Below are positions 26,054 through 34,762 of a DNA stretch of 64,000 nt, piece after piece. Position numbers and translations under genes: made by a program. The DNA is taken from the NCBI GenBank assembly GCA_022793065.1, contig JAAWCE010000017.1:1-64000 (forward strand), read 5' to 3'. Position 1 is the first letter of the stretch. Every line of letters starts with the position of its first letter. A model generated the notes under the pieces. That model saw only the letters and a list, made by a program, of their open reading frames with translations. It had not been told where the DNA came from and did not search any database. This DNA comes from Lachnospiraceae bacterium (lineage in GTDB: Bacteria; Bacillota; Clostridia; Lachnospirales; Lachnospiraceae).

Positions 26054-27343
26054 CTACTTATAAATGGCCTGAGAAAGCATTTTATTACAAATTATTTCAT
26101 TTTTTTCTAAATTATTTTTTACCCAAAGCAAATATTGTTCAGCTAAACCCTTTAATTCATCTAAACTTTCTTGACCTTGAATAAAATATTGTGAGTTATT
26201 CTCAAAAAAATACACTAAATAATACTGTTTTCCAGATTCTTCAGTTTTACTATATATATTCATTTGCTTTTCACCTATCTCATATATATCTAAAAAACTA
26301 TAAGTTGCAAGCCACTCCGTATTAAACGATATTTCATCTAAGTATACCATCATCCCAAAAAACATTTCTCTTTTATTATTTTGATCATAATAGAAACTAA
26401 CTATTTTACGAAAATTTCTAGGTTCTTCCACTTCAAAGTGCTTCCACACATACCCCTCCGGCATTTCAAATTCCCCATCAATCTCAAGCCACTCCTGCGC
26501 CCAGGAAGGGACATCTTCACTGTTCTTATAGATATGCACACCTTGCATGTCCGCATTAGAATCCAAATTTTCCGGTGAAGTCAACATTTGTGTTCCTGTA
26601 TTATCACGTCTCAGCCAATGGAAAAACCCCGTATCCGGGCTGGCCCCCACCGACACATTACCAATCACCCCTGCCACTGACATCACCAGCAGCAGCAAAA
26701 CCGCCGCTGCCACATATTTATAATGCAGCACTCCGCCTGTCCGCTTTTCCTGCAGACGAAGAAAAGACCTTTTGGCTGTCTTCCCATTTCTTGTATACCT
26801 TTCGTCTTCTGACTTCCCCACGCCGTCCCTGCCTTCCGATTTTTCCAAACTGCTTCCAAATTCCGCTTTTTCAGGCGCCTTTCCCAATTCCAGCCTTTCT
26901 CTTGCTTCTTCCAATTCCTGTTTCCTCAGTCCATCCCCAAACTTTGACACTTCCAATACAACTCTGCCTTCTGGTTCTCTGCCCATGTCCGCCTTCTCCA
27001 GCGCTGCCCGTAACCCAAATCTTCCTGTCTTTTTCCACACTCTGGGCGGCTCCAAATCCCCAAATTCCTCGGTTCCAAACGCCTCTTTTGAAACCGGCCG
27101 CTCTTCTCCCCGTTCTCTTAGAAGCTCCTGAAAGCGTCCCCACGCTTCATCAGCCGCCGGCATCTCATTCTTATCCAAAGGTTCCAACTGGTCAAGCAAA
27201 TATAAAATGGATTCCACCGCTTTTTCATCATATTCCTCATCGGAGGCACGCATGGTATACCAATTCAGCTTTTCTTTTAACCCCATCACCAGAGAAGCCT
27301 TCTCTTCATCCCTATATTCTTCTTTTATTCTGTCTTCCCTCAT
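26054..27343 (-). CDS. DUF4367 membrane protein, likely partner (anti-sigma-like) of the sigma factor
   Basis: A 429-residue single-pass protein. The ATG at 27343 has AAGGA seven bases upstream; an ATG 12 codons earlier lacks a good site. The cytoplasmic half (1-215) is highly charged with loose repeats such as 'EKADMGREPEGR' and 'LELGKAPEKAEFG'. A helix follows ('YKYVAAAVLLLLVMSVAGVI'), then an outside DUF4367 domain ('MVYLDEISFNTEWLATYSFL', 'ESLDELKGLAEQYL'). It follows an ECF-type sigma gene, the standard arrangement for a membrane regulator of that sigma factor. No zinc anti-sigma motif is visible. Confidence 0.75.
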   Translation of the reverse strand: MREDRIKEEYRDEEKASLVMGLKEKLNWYTMRASDEEYDEKAVESILYLLDQLEPLDKNEMPAADEAWGRFQELLRERGEERPVSKEAFGTEEFGDLEPPRVWKKTGRFGLRAALEKADMGREPEGRVVLEVSKFGDGLRKQELEEARERLELGKAPEKAEFGSSLEKSEGRDGVGKSEDERYTRNGKTAKRSFLRLQEKRTGGVLHYKYVAAAVLLLLVMSVAGVIGNVSVGASPDTGFFHWLRRDNTGTQMLTSPENLDSNADMQGVHIYKNSEDVPSWAQEWLEIDGEFEMPEGYVWKHFEVEEPRNFRKIVSFYYDQNNKREMFFGMMVYLDEISFNTEWLATYSFLDIYEIGEKQMNIYSKTEESGKQYYLVYFFENNSQYFIQGQESLDELKGLAEQYLLWVKNNLEKNEIICNKMLSQAIYK

Positions 27344-27477
27344 TCCGCTTTCCTTCCTCCGATCTGTCTGATCGGCCATCCACCCAGTTCCCCAATCCCT
27401 TCTTCCGACTAACCATCGAGTTCTTCAACTTCTTCATCCCACAAGCCGCCTGTCCCGCTTCCCAATTTCCTTTTCCG

Positions 27478-27969
27478 CTAACCATCTATCCGGCTTCTTA
27501 ATCTTTTCGTCCAACGATATAATTTCACCCTCATATTATTTTCTGTAATTCCTTCCGCCTCTGCCAACTCCGAAATTGTGACACCAAACAAATAATATTT
27601 CTTAATCAAAAGCCATTCCTTCTCGCTCAAGGTACTTTCCGCTGTCACATCCAACTCTTTCATTCCGTAACCGGAATCTTCTTCCGACAGTTCAAACCGT
27701 TCCGCCTCCCATGGCTCCGCATTTCTATACCGCATATACTTACGGAATTCCATCATTTTATACTTTGCAATACGCATCAAACGAAAGCGTGGATTGGGAT
27801 GCTTCCACAACTCATCCTGTTTCTTATAGGCCGTATAAAATGTTTCCTGTGTAATATCTTCTGCAATCTCTCTATCCGGAAAAATACGGTATATGTAATG
27901 ATATACAATTTCTAAGTTCTCTCTGTAAAATGCCGCGAAATCAAAATTCACAGCTTCTCTCTTTTTCAT
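27478..27969 (-). CDS. ECF-type sigma-70 family factor
   Basis: A 163-residue sigma factor. Region 2 is seen in 'LEIVYHYIYRIFPDREIAED' and 'ITQETFYTAYKKQDELW'. Region 4 is the C-terminal helix-turn-helix 'GVTISELAEAEGITENNMRV' followed by 'KLYRWTKRLR'. There is no region 1 or 3. It should direct RNA polymerase to a small regulon when its partner, probably the DUF4367 protein 134 bases downstream, releases it. The regulon is unknown. Confidence 0.88.
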   Translation of the reverse strand: MKKREAVNFDFAAFYRENLEIVYHYIYRIFPDREIAEDITQETFYTAYKKQDELWKHPNPRFRLMRIAKYKMMEFRKYMRYRNAEPWEAERFELSEEDSGYGMKELDVTAESTLSEKEWLLIKKYYLFGVTISELAEAEGITENNMRVKLYRWTKRLRSRIDG

Positions 27970-28225
27970 ATCTACTTCGCCGTCCTATCCGTTCACAAAT
28001 TGAATTCCCCTTACCTATGACTTTTCCCTCTGTTCGTTTCCAAATCATATCAATTTGTCAAGTCTTGCGTTATTTTGCTCCGGCACTACAACAATCAACG
28101 AAAAACCACCTAACTGACGTTTTCCCCATCCCCCTTACCTCTAATGTACCATCATTTTCACTGTCAAAAACACAGTTTTAACTTATGCGAATTATTCCAA
28201 AGTATTTTCACTTTTCCTAAAATTC

Positions 28226-28254
28226 TTGCAGGAATTGTGTATATATATTATAAT
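28226..28254 (+). promoter_or_regulatory. Sigma-A promoter of the DAHP synthase gene
   Basis: TTGCAG (28226-28231), a 17-bp spacer and a perfect TATAAT (28249-28254). Transcription should start near 28261, giving a leader of nearly 120 bases. No T-box or tryptophan-type antiterminator features were recognised in it. Confidence 0.75.
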
Positions 28255-28346
28255 AGAAACGTTTTATAACTTCATGACCTTGCTATTTGGAATTTTAACA
28301 TGCACTCTCAACCATTTATTGAATTATTTACAACAATAATCTACAG

Positions 28347-28369
28347 AAAGGATTGCCTGTTTCAGGCAA
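28347..28369 (+). promoter_or_regulatory. Ribosome-binding site separated from the start codon by a hairpin
   Basis: AAAGGA (28347-28352) is the only good Shine-Dalgarno candidate, but it lies 26 bases before the ATG at 28379. Between them TTGCCTG (28353-28359) and CAGGCAA (28363-28369) form a perfect 7-bp hairpin with a 3-base loop. If folded, the effective spacing becomes about 9 bases, an ideal distance. Confidence 0.5.
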
Positions 28370-28378
28370 AGAAAAAGT

Positions 28379-29407
28379 ATGAGTTTCCAATTTATTCAAA
28401 AATTGCCCACACCTGACGAGATACGGCAAAAATATCCTCTCCCCCAGGCGCTTGTGGAAATCAAACGCACCCGCGACGAAGAAATCAGAAAAGTCATCAC
28501 CGGGGAAAGCAATAAATTCCTGGTGATTATCGGTCCCTGTTCCGCGGACAATGAAGCATCTGTCTGCGACTATGTAAACCGCCTGGCAAAGCTAAACGAA
28601 AAAGTCCGGGATAAATTAATATTGATTCCCAGAATCTATACCAATAAACCCCGTACCACAGGCGAAGGCTATAAAGGCATCGTCCATCAGCCAGACCCCG
28701 AAAAGAAACCTGACTTTCTGGCCGGGCTGATTGCCATGCGAAAAATGCACATACGCGCTATCGAAGAATCCGGTCTCACAGCGGCAGACGAAATGCTATA
28801 TCCGGAAAACTGGAGATACTTGTCCGATATTTTATCCTATGTTGCCATCGGCGCCCGGTCCGTGGAAGATCAGCAGCACCGCCTTACCGTCAGCGGCTTC
28901 GATGTCCCCGCCGGCATGAAAAATCCCACCAGCGGAGACTTGTCCGTCATGCTGAATTCCGTCTATGCAGCCCAGCATCCTCATTCATTCATCTACAGGG
29001 GATGGGAAGTCACGACTACGGGAAACGAGCTGACCCACACCATATTGCGCGGCGCCGTAAATAAACATGGCAATAATATTCCCAATTATCATTATGAAGA
29101 TTTGAATTTACTGTTGGAAATGTACGGAAAAATGGAATTAAAGCATCCCGCATGTATCATTGATGCCAACCATTCCAATTCCGGCAAACAATTCCAGCAA
29201 CAGATTCGTATTTCTAAAGAAGTTATGCACAGCCGCAAGTTAAACTCAGACATTCACAGATTGGTAAAAGGAGTGATGATTGAAAGTTATATTGAGGAAG
29301 GATGCCAAAAAGTAGGCGGCGGCGTCTATGGAAAGTCTATCACGGACCCCTGCCTGGGCTGGGAAGCATCCCAACAGCTCATTTATGAACTGGCAGAATA
29401 CGAATGA
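28379..29407 (+). CDS. aroF: 3-deoxy-7-phosphoheptulonate (DAHP) synthase, class I
   Basis: First step of the shikimate pathway: phosphoenolpyruvate plus erythrose-4-phosphate gives DAHP. The 342-residue protein is of the AroF/G/H type. Motifs are 'FLVIIGPCSADNEASV', 'PRIYTNKPRTTGEGYKG', 'GARSVEDQQHR', 'IDANHSNSGKQFQQQ' and 'GVYGKSITDPCLGWE'. Its N-terminal extension could bind an aromatic amino acid for feedback, but which one cannot be read. It is the only aromatic biosynthesis gene here and is convergent with spoIIM. The symbol is a class label; aroG or aroH would serve equally. Confidence 0.93.
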   Translation: MSFQFIQKLPTPDEIRQKYPLPQALVEIKRTRDEEIRKVITGESNKFLVIIGPCSADNEASVCDYVNRLAKLNEKVRDKLILIPRIYTNKPRTTGEGYKGIVHQPDPEKKPDFLAGLIAMRKMHIRAIEESGLTAADEMLYPENWRYLSDILSYVAIGARSVEDQQHRLTVSGFDVPAGMKNPTSGDLSVMLNSVYAAQHPHSFIYRGWEVTTTGNELTHTILRGAVNKHGNNIPNYHYEDLNLLLEMYGKMELKHPACIIDANHSNSGKQFQQQIRISKEVMHSRKLNSDIHRLVKGVMIESYIEEGCQKVGGGVYGKSITDPCLGWEASQQLIYELAEYE

Positions 29408-29410
29408 TTC

Positions 29411-30061
29411 TTAAAATATTTTCAAAAAACCTTTCAGTAAATGGGGATTCATATATCCTTCTAACAGGCAGCCGGCAATCATTGCCAAAATGATTGCCAC
29501 AAGCTGTCCTGCTTTTTGGAGTAAAAACCCCCGGTCCATCGCCTCATAACCGCCGCTGTTTCTATGATAAATTCCTCTGAACACTGTTTCACACCAACCA
29601 ATCATCACTATCATTGCCGGCACATACAGCAAATATTGAGGAAACACACTAACCACCGCCAGCATAATTCCTTTCATGCCATATCGCATAGCCAATGAAC
29701 TAATCAGAATTCCAGCGGAACAGCCATACCAGAAAACAGTTCCCACACAGGCCGCCAATCCTAAATATGTGGTGGAAAGTACAGCCAAAATCAACAGTTT
29801 ACCAATTCTTTTTCTCAAAATATAGCAAAAAAGAGCACTGCTATCCACGGTCATGTACTTCATTTGATACAGAGTATCCTCATCAAGCAATCCCGTATTT
29901 TCCAACAAAATGCTCTTTCCAATATTCATCACAATCATTCCCGACAACAATCCCAGGAAAAAAAGCGCCAAAATATTGCGCCTTCCAGGATTCAGGCTGA
30001 AACTCTTCCCCACAAACTGCATCTTTCCCACCGTCCTTTCAATGGTTTTATTTCCAGACAA
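29411..30061 (-). CDS. spoIIM: Stage II sporulation protein M
   Basis: A 216-residue membrane protein with about five helices ('ILALFFLGLLSGMIVMNIG', 'LLILAVLSTTYLGLAACVG', 'GIMLAVVSVFPQYLLYVPAM'). The 'SVFPQYLLYVPA' block and length fit SpoIIM, part of the DMP complex that thins peptidoglycan during engulfment. The first start available is a TTG at 30061; an ATG 13 codons later behind GGTGGG is an alternative. It is not linked to other engulfment genes here. Confidence 0.85.
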   Translation of the reverse strand: MSGNKTIERTVGKMQFVGKSFSLNPGRRNILALFFLGLLSGMIVMNIGKSILLENTGLLDEDTLYQMKYMTVDSSALFCYILRKRIGKLLILAVLSTTYLGLAACVGTVFWYGCSAGILISSLAMRYGMKGIMLAVVSVFPQYLLYVPAMIVMIGWCETVFRGIYHRNSGGYEAMDRGFLLQKAGQLVAIILAMIAGCLLEGYMNPHLLKGFLKIF

Positions 30062-30274
30062 TCCATTGTATGCAGACGACTTATATCCTATGCTAGTTGA
30101 TTACGGCCCTTTTGTGTCAACATTATACCAAAATTTCATGCGCAAGAGGATGTGTAAACACCCCTCTTTAAGCATACCATTTTCCCATACTTGCCGCCTG
30201 ACAATATTGACCACAGGTACAATAAAGCGGGCGGCAAGCACAAAATCTTCCCTATTCATGTTCTCAATAAATAC

Positions 30275-30820
30275 TTATCTCTCTGCCTCAGCAAATCTGG
30301 CAGCGTAAGTCAGAATTCCGCAAATGGTCTTAGAATCCTGAATCCTGCAATCAAAAATCATCTGTTTTAACTCTTCCAGAGAATGAGCCTCTACCTGGAG
30401 CACCTCATCCTCATCTAAATGCTGCATCCCTTTTTTCAGATTTCTTGCCAGATAGATATCAATTTTTTCATTACAGAAGGCCACAGTGGTATAAATGGAA
30501 TTCAGTAATTCCAGATGATCACAGGTATATCCGGTCTCTTCCTCCAGCTCACGCATGGCCGCCGTCTCCGTAGGCTCTTCCCGCCCGTTCAGCCCTCCGG
30601 CCGGAATTTCTAAAGTCTCACGCTCTAAGGCATTGCGATACTGTCTGACCATAAGAAGTTTTCCATCCTCCCCCACGGCAACTACGGCCGCAGCGCCCTT
30701 ATGGTCTATCAAGTCCCATTTTGCCACATTCCCATTGGGTATCTGCATGGTATCCTGATAATAATCTATAATCGCGCCTTTCGCCACAAGTTCCCTTTTC
30801 AGTCTTTTGTATTCTTCCAT
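30275..30820 (-). CDS. ADP-ribose pyrophosphatase-type Nudix hydrolase
   Basis: A 181-residue cytoplasmic hydrolase. The Nudix box is complete from 'GGLNGREEPTETAAMREL' to 'EEETGY'. The preceding 'NALERETLEIPAGG' and the N-terminal 'VAVGEDGKLLMVRQYRN' match the ADP-ribose subgroup. The ATG at 30820 is chosen because GGGAG lies seven bases upstream; a start 12 codons earlier runs into the leader repeat. It probably clears ADP-ribose and follows the aminotransferase gene. Confidence 0.88.
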   Translation of the reverse strand: MEEYKRLKRELVAKGAIIDYYQDTMQIPNGNVAKWDLIDHKGAAAVVAVGEDGKLLMVRQYRNALERETLEIPAGGLNGREEPTETAAMRELEEETGYTCDHLELLNSIYTTVAFCNEKIDIYLARNLKKGMQHLDEDEVLQVEAHSLEELKQMIFDCRIQDSKTICGILTYAARFAEAER

Positions 30821-30937
30821 ATTTACACTCCCTGTGCGCTTTAGCGCACATACCAATTAACATTTGAAAGTTTACTTTCAAACTTACACTCCCCTGACCG
30901 CTTTTACAGACACACAAAGTCTGCTTTTAAACTTACG
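30821..30937 (-). repeat. Leader repeat, copies B and C (upstream of the Nudix gene)
   Basis: Copy B (30821-30890) aligns with the eda leader repeat at 6479-6547 and sits in the same place before a start codon, supplying the GGGAG site. It contains the perfect palindrome GCGCTTTAGCGC and, further on, TTTGAAAGT/ACTTTCAAA. A shorter, diverged copy C (about 30883-30937) follows head to tail, with CTTACACTCCCCTG, CCGCTTTTACAG and TTTTAAACTTAC. Confidence 0.5.
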
Positions 30938-30980
30938 CTTTTACTATGCCTCCGGCAAATATATCTGGCATACATTCTCC

Positions 30981-32294
30981 CTACGCCGCTCCTGCATGCC
31001 GCTTTTCCAATACTTTCTCCACGCTCACAAGCTTCACACACAGCACAAATAAATCCGTAGCCATTGCCAGTTCTTCCGGCGCCGGGAATGTTGGCGCAAT
31101 TCTGATATTGCTGTCTTTCGGATCTTTTCCATATGGGAAGGTGGCCCCCGCACCCGTCAGAATCACCCCAGCCTCCTTACACTTTGCCACAATGGCCTTT
31201 GCACAGCCCTCCATTGCGTCAAAAGAAATGAAATAACCTCCGTTTGGCCTGGTCCATTCTCCAATCCCCAATCCTGCAAGTTCTCTGTCTAACACCGCAA
31301 GAACCGCTTCAAATTTATGACGCATTTGCTCGGCATGTTTTTTCATGTGAAGCGCAATGCCATTGACATCTTTAAAATAGCGCACATGACGAAGCTGATT
31401 TATCTTATCATAACCAATGGTCATAATGGACAAGCTTTTCTTGATTTCCTCCAAATTTGCTTTAGAAGATGCAATGGCAGATATTCCTGCTCCCGCGTAA
31501 ATCACTTTTGAAGTAGAACAAAATTCAAATACCAGGTCGGGGTTCCCGGCTTTCTCACATAAGGACAAAATTTCAGGCAAAGCATCCTGTCTGTCTTCAT
31601 AGAGATGATGCATCACATAAGCATTATCCCAATAAATGCGGAAATCCTTCGCCGCCGGCTTGAGCCTGGCAAATCTATTCACGGTTTCTTCCGAATACGT
31701 ATATCCTTGAGGATTAGAATACTTAGGTACACACCATATGCCCTTAATACTCTCATCTTCAGAAACCAGCTTTTCCACCAAATCCATGTCCGGTCCTTCA
31801 GGCGTCATGGGCACATTGATCATTTCAATTCCAAAATACTGCGTAATGGCAAAATGCCTGTCATAGCCCGGCACCGGACACAGAAATTTTACTTTATCCA
31901 GTTTACACCATGGGGTACAGCCGTTGACACCATGGGTTACAGAACGGGAAACTGTATCAAACATAATTGCCAGGCTTCCGTTGCCGCACACAATCACATT
32001 TTCCGCCGGAACCCCCATCATATCTCCCAACAGCTTCCTCGCCTCAGGAATTCCTTCCAGCACACCATAATTGCGAACATCCACACCATTCTCCGCTTTC
32101 ATATCACTGCCGGAATCCAGTGTATCCATGAAATCTCTGGCCATATCCAACTGGGATATGGCGGGCTTTCCTCTGGACATATCCAGTTTCAATCCCTTAG
32201 CCTTTTCCTCTTCATAGGCCTTTTCCAGCTCTGACTTTAATGATAACAATTCCTTTTCGCTTAGTTCCTGATATGCTTTCATCTCTTCCTCCAT
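30981..32294 (-). CDS. Aspartate aminotransferase, class Ic (AspT-like)
   Basis: A PLP enzyme of 437 residues. 'NYGVLEGIPEARKLLGDMMG' and 'VPKYSNPQGYTYSEETVNRF' are typical. The Schiff-base Lys is in 'FCSTSKVIYAGAGISAIASS', and the substrate Arg lies near 'DSNIRIAPTFP'. This set matches the class I-related group containing the corynebacterial AspT rather than the AspC group. It likely interconverts aspartate and 2-oxoglutarate with oxaloacetate and glutamate. The Nudix gene follows 160 bases downstream, with the leader repeats in between. Confidence 0.85.
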   Translation of the reverse strand: MEEEMKAYQELSEKELLSLKSELEKAYEEEKAKGLKLDMSRGKPAISQLDMARDFMDTLDSGSDMKAENGVDVRNYGVLEGIPEARKLLGDMMGVPAENVIVCGNGSLAIMFDTVSRSVTHGVNGCTPWCKLDKVKFLCPVPGYDRHFAITQYFGIEMINVPMTPEGPDMDLVEKLVSEDESIKGIWCVPKYSNPQGYTYSEETVNRFARLKPAAKDFRIYWDNAYVMHHLYEDRQDALPEILSLCEKAGNPDLVFEFCSTSKVIYAGAGISAIASSKANLEEIKKSLSIMTIGYDKINQLRHVRYFKDVNGIALHMKKHAEQMRHKFEAVLAVLDRELAGLGIGEWTRPNGGYFISFDAMEGCAKAIVAKCKEAGVILTGAGATFPYGKDPKDSNIRIAPTFPAPEELAMATDLFVLCVKLVSVEKVLEKRHAGAA

Positions 32295-32523
32295 CTGTTT
32301 TATAATTGGCTGTCCCGCTCTGCTTCACCCGCATATCCAATCTGTTTCTGCAGTCATTCAGCAGCACGCCCTAACAAACATTGTATCATTGGATAATCGT
32401 ATACAATCATACACTTCGATTATCATACTATAAGATTTGCCAATATACAAGAGGAAAATGAAAAAAATTACTTTTTTTCTCCATAAGTCAAATTCTGTTG
32501 TCAGCCAAAAAAGAGCCCCCTTT

Positions 32524-33564
32524 TTAATCCAAAGCCTCTATCACCAAAGCATGTGCAATTCCGGGCACACTTTTGCCCTCATTAAAACTGGTTTTGCTGA
32601 GTAAGGCCCCTGTTGGCATAAACAGCACCTTTTTCCAGTTATGTTCTTCTAATTGCTTCAATATATATGCGGACAAAGTAACTGCGCTGCAGCCGCAGCC
32701 GCTTCCTCCGGCGTGTGTATCCTGAGATTCCGCGTCAAATATTTCAATACCGCAGTCCATATGCTGCTCGGAGATATCATACCCTTTCTCTGCCAACAGG
32801 TCGATCAATACTCTTTGCCCCACTTTGCCCAGATCACCGGTGATGATTTTATCATAATCTCCGGGCTGACTTGCAAAATCAACAAAATGTGCTTCCAGTG
32901 TAGAAGCTGCTGCCGGCGCCATACACGCTCCCATGTTCATAGAATCTTTCAGTCCATAATCCGTAATTTTACCCACGGTCATTCCCGTAATACGGGCCCG
33001 CGGCCTGCGTTTTGTCTGATGCAATAGCTCCGATTCTCCGGACAATACAAAAGCACCGCTGCCCGTTACGGTCCAGGTGGCCGAAAGCGGCCGCTGATTG
33101 CCATATTCCAACGGAAACCGAAATTCCTTTTCCGCACTGGCAAAGTGGCTGGATGTAACGCACACAACCTTGTCCGCAAATCCCCCTGCAATACTCATGC
33201 TTCCCATAATCATAGATTCCCCGCAGGTGGAACAGGCGCCATATACCCCTAACAGCGGAATCTGAAAAGTTGAAATTCCAAAAGATGTTGCAATGGATTG
33301 GCCTAACAAATCTCCGGCAAATATAAAGGAAATATCTTCCGGCTTTAATTCCGCCTTATCCAACGCTAATCCAATGGCTTCTTTCTGCAGTGTGCTTTCC
33401 GCATCTTCCCAGGTGGCACACCCAAACATATCCTCTTCTCCCACTTTGTCAAACAACAATCCCAAAGGTCCCTGTCCCTCTTTTGTCCCTACCACACTGG
33501 CGCTATTTAAAATGTATACCGGCTGTTCCGGTTTCATACTGGCTTTTCCTAATTTCTGACTCAT
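32524..33564 (-). CDS. spoVAD: Stage V sporulation protein AD
   Basis: A 346-residue thiolase-fold protein that takes part in dipicolinic acid uptake into the developing spore. Motifs are 'ASVVGTKEGQGPLG', 'DMFGCATWEDAESTLQKEA', 'GVYGACSTCGESMIMGSMS' and 'DTHAGGSGCGCSAVTLS'. The ATG at 33564 has GGAGG seven bases upstream; the frame runs further but without a site. The usual partners spoVAC and spoVAE are not adjacent, so this copy is isolated or a paralogue. The 390-base gap upstream, up to the restriction gene, holds no other gene I can support. Confidence 0.92.
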   Translation of the reverse strand: MSQKLGKASMKPEQPVYILNSASVVGTKEGQGPLGLLFDKVGEEDMFGCATWEDAESTLQKEAIGLALDKAELKPEDISFIFAGDLLGQSIATSFGISTFQIPLLGVYGACSTCGESMIMGSMSIAGGFADKVVCVTSSHFASAEKEFRFPLEYGNQRPLSATWTVTGSGAFVLSGESELLHQTKRRPRARITGMTVGKITDYGLKDSMNMGACMAPAAASTLEAHFVDFASQPGDYDKIITGDLGKVGQRVLIDLLAEKGYDISEQHMDCGIEIFDAESQDTHAGGSGCGCSAVTLSAYILKQLEEHNWKKVLFMPTGALLSKTSFNEGKSVPGIAHALVIEALD

Positions 33565-33955
33565 CACTTTTCCTCCAGCTCGCCAATATACTTTGGCTTT
33601 GCATATTTTCTGCCTCAAAATATAATATTCTCTGTCTACCGTTAATATTGTCATAAATAAAAACACAGATTGCATTGTAGTGTACTAATTTAACAATCCC
33701 TATTATATCCCATTGCCAAAAAACTATACTCTCGCATCATTCCAACTCTTCACGATTAAGTTACAGACAAAAATCACCCCAAACATGATAATTTTCTATT
33801 CCCATATCATGAAAATTATGCTAAACTAGGAAGACTATATGGAAAAAGTTATGTATAAATAATAACGTGTGAAGTAAAAAATTTAGGCTATCTTAAACTG
33901 TCTAATTTTTTCATTGCTTCATTGATAAAGAATATACTTAAAGGAAGAAATAACA

Positions 33956-34762
33956 ATGACAAACGAACAAAATGTACGCTATAGAGAAATTATGATTGAT
34001 CCAATTAGAGAATGTGCTAACTATACTCCCAAATTTGGTCATGGACGAAATAAAGGTTTCACCCTTTCGGAATTTCAAACTCTATATAGTGCTGATGCCT
34101 TCTATAAATGGTTGGGATTAGATAACCCACTGATGTATTCTGCACATAAGGCTGCTGGCGGAATTACCAGCGTTTACCGACAGATTGGCATTGGGTGTGA
34201 GCGACTTGTCAGAACCGTTTTCATGGATTATCTTGGTGTTAATGCTGATGATGTCATATGGGCGTATAAGATTATGGGCGCAAACGGAAAAGAACGTACT
34301 CTATCCCTTGATGCAAGATTTATTCTTGACAACATTACCGATGCAACAATAAGAGCACGATGTGAAGCCTGGATGGTACAGCTAGCTGATGCACTTGAGT
34401 TGGCTATTCCAATTCGACAGGCCATTACTGGTGTTGTATTTGAAGTTCGGCAAGGCTACAAAAGTAAAGACTCTAAACGCCAAAATGCTGACATCGCTAA
34501 TGCGGCCAATGCGTATGCAAATGGATATATTCCATGCTTGATGGTAATGTCCGCACAAATAGATGACGATATTGTTGCCCGATACCATGCGGCAAAATGG
34601 GCTATCCTTCAAGGTTATATTGGAACGTCACCCATGGCTTCAACATTTAGCTTTTTTGAACAAGTGATAGGTTTCAATTTCATACAATTCATGGATACTA
34701 ATCAAAACTATTTTAAAGAAAAAATTAAGCTTGTTCTTGAACAACTGATGAGGGCTACGTAA
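33956..34762 (+). CDS. Putative type II restriction endonuclease
   Basis: A 268-residue protein that I cannot place in a named family. It sits directly upstream of a DNA methyltransferase, its TAA touching the next ATG. A candidate PD-(D/E)XK core is the Asp of 'TLSLDARFILDN' and, about 50 residues on, 'GVVFEVRQGYKSKDSKRQNA'. That block is a conserved-looking basic strand-helix. No transmembrane or helix-turn-helix segment is seen. The gene is AT-richer than its spoVAD neighbour, as horizontally acquired R-M genes often are. Function rests mainly on the partner gene. Confidence 0.65.
   Translation: MTNEQNVRYREIMIDPIRECANYTPKFGHGRNKGFTLSEFQTLYSADAFYKWLGLDNPLMYSAHKAAGGITSVYRQIGIGCERLVRTVFMDYLGVNADDVIWAYKIMGANGKERTLSLDARFILDNITDATIRARCEAWMVQLADALELAIPIRQAITGVVFEVRQGYKSKDSKRQNADIANAANAYANGYIPCLMVMSAQIDDDIVARYHAAKWAILQGYIGTSPMASTFSFFEQVIGFNFIQFMDTNQNYFKEKIKLVLEQLMRAT

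Noticed and set aside
26575..27501. A 308-codon open frame on the plus strand, antisense to the DUF4367 gene
   Set aside because: It is Pro/Ser/Leu-rich without recognisable domain or ribosome-binding site and mirrors the codon bias of the Glu/Lys-rich gene opposite. The minus-strand gene has a clear domain and partner.
28301..28417. Possible leader peptide 'MHSQPFIELFTTIIYRK...' overlapping the DAHP synthase start
   Set aside because: It has no Shine-Dalgarno sequence and lacks runs of Phe, Tyr or Trp. No terminator/antiterminator pair was found in the leader.
32449..32523. Short plus-strand frame starting 'MKKITFF' after AGAGGAAA
   Set aside because: It continues into the antisense of spoVAD and has no recognisable product, so chance is more likely.
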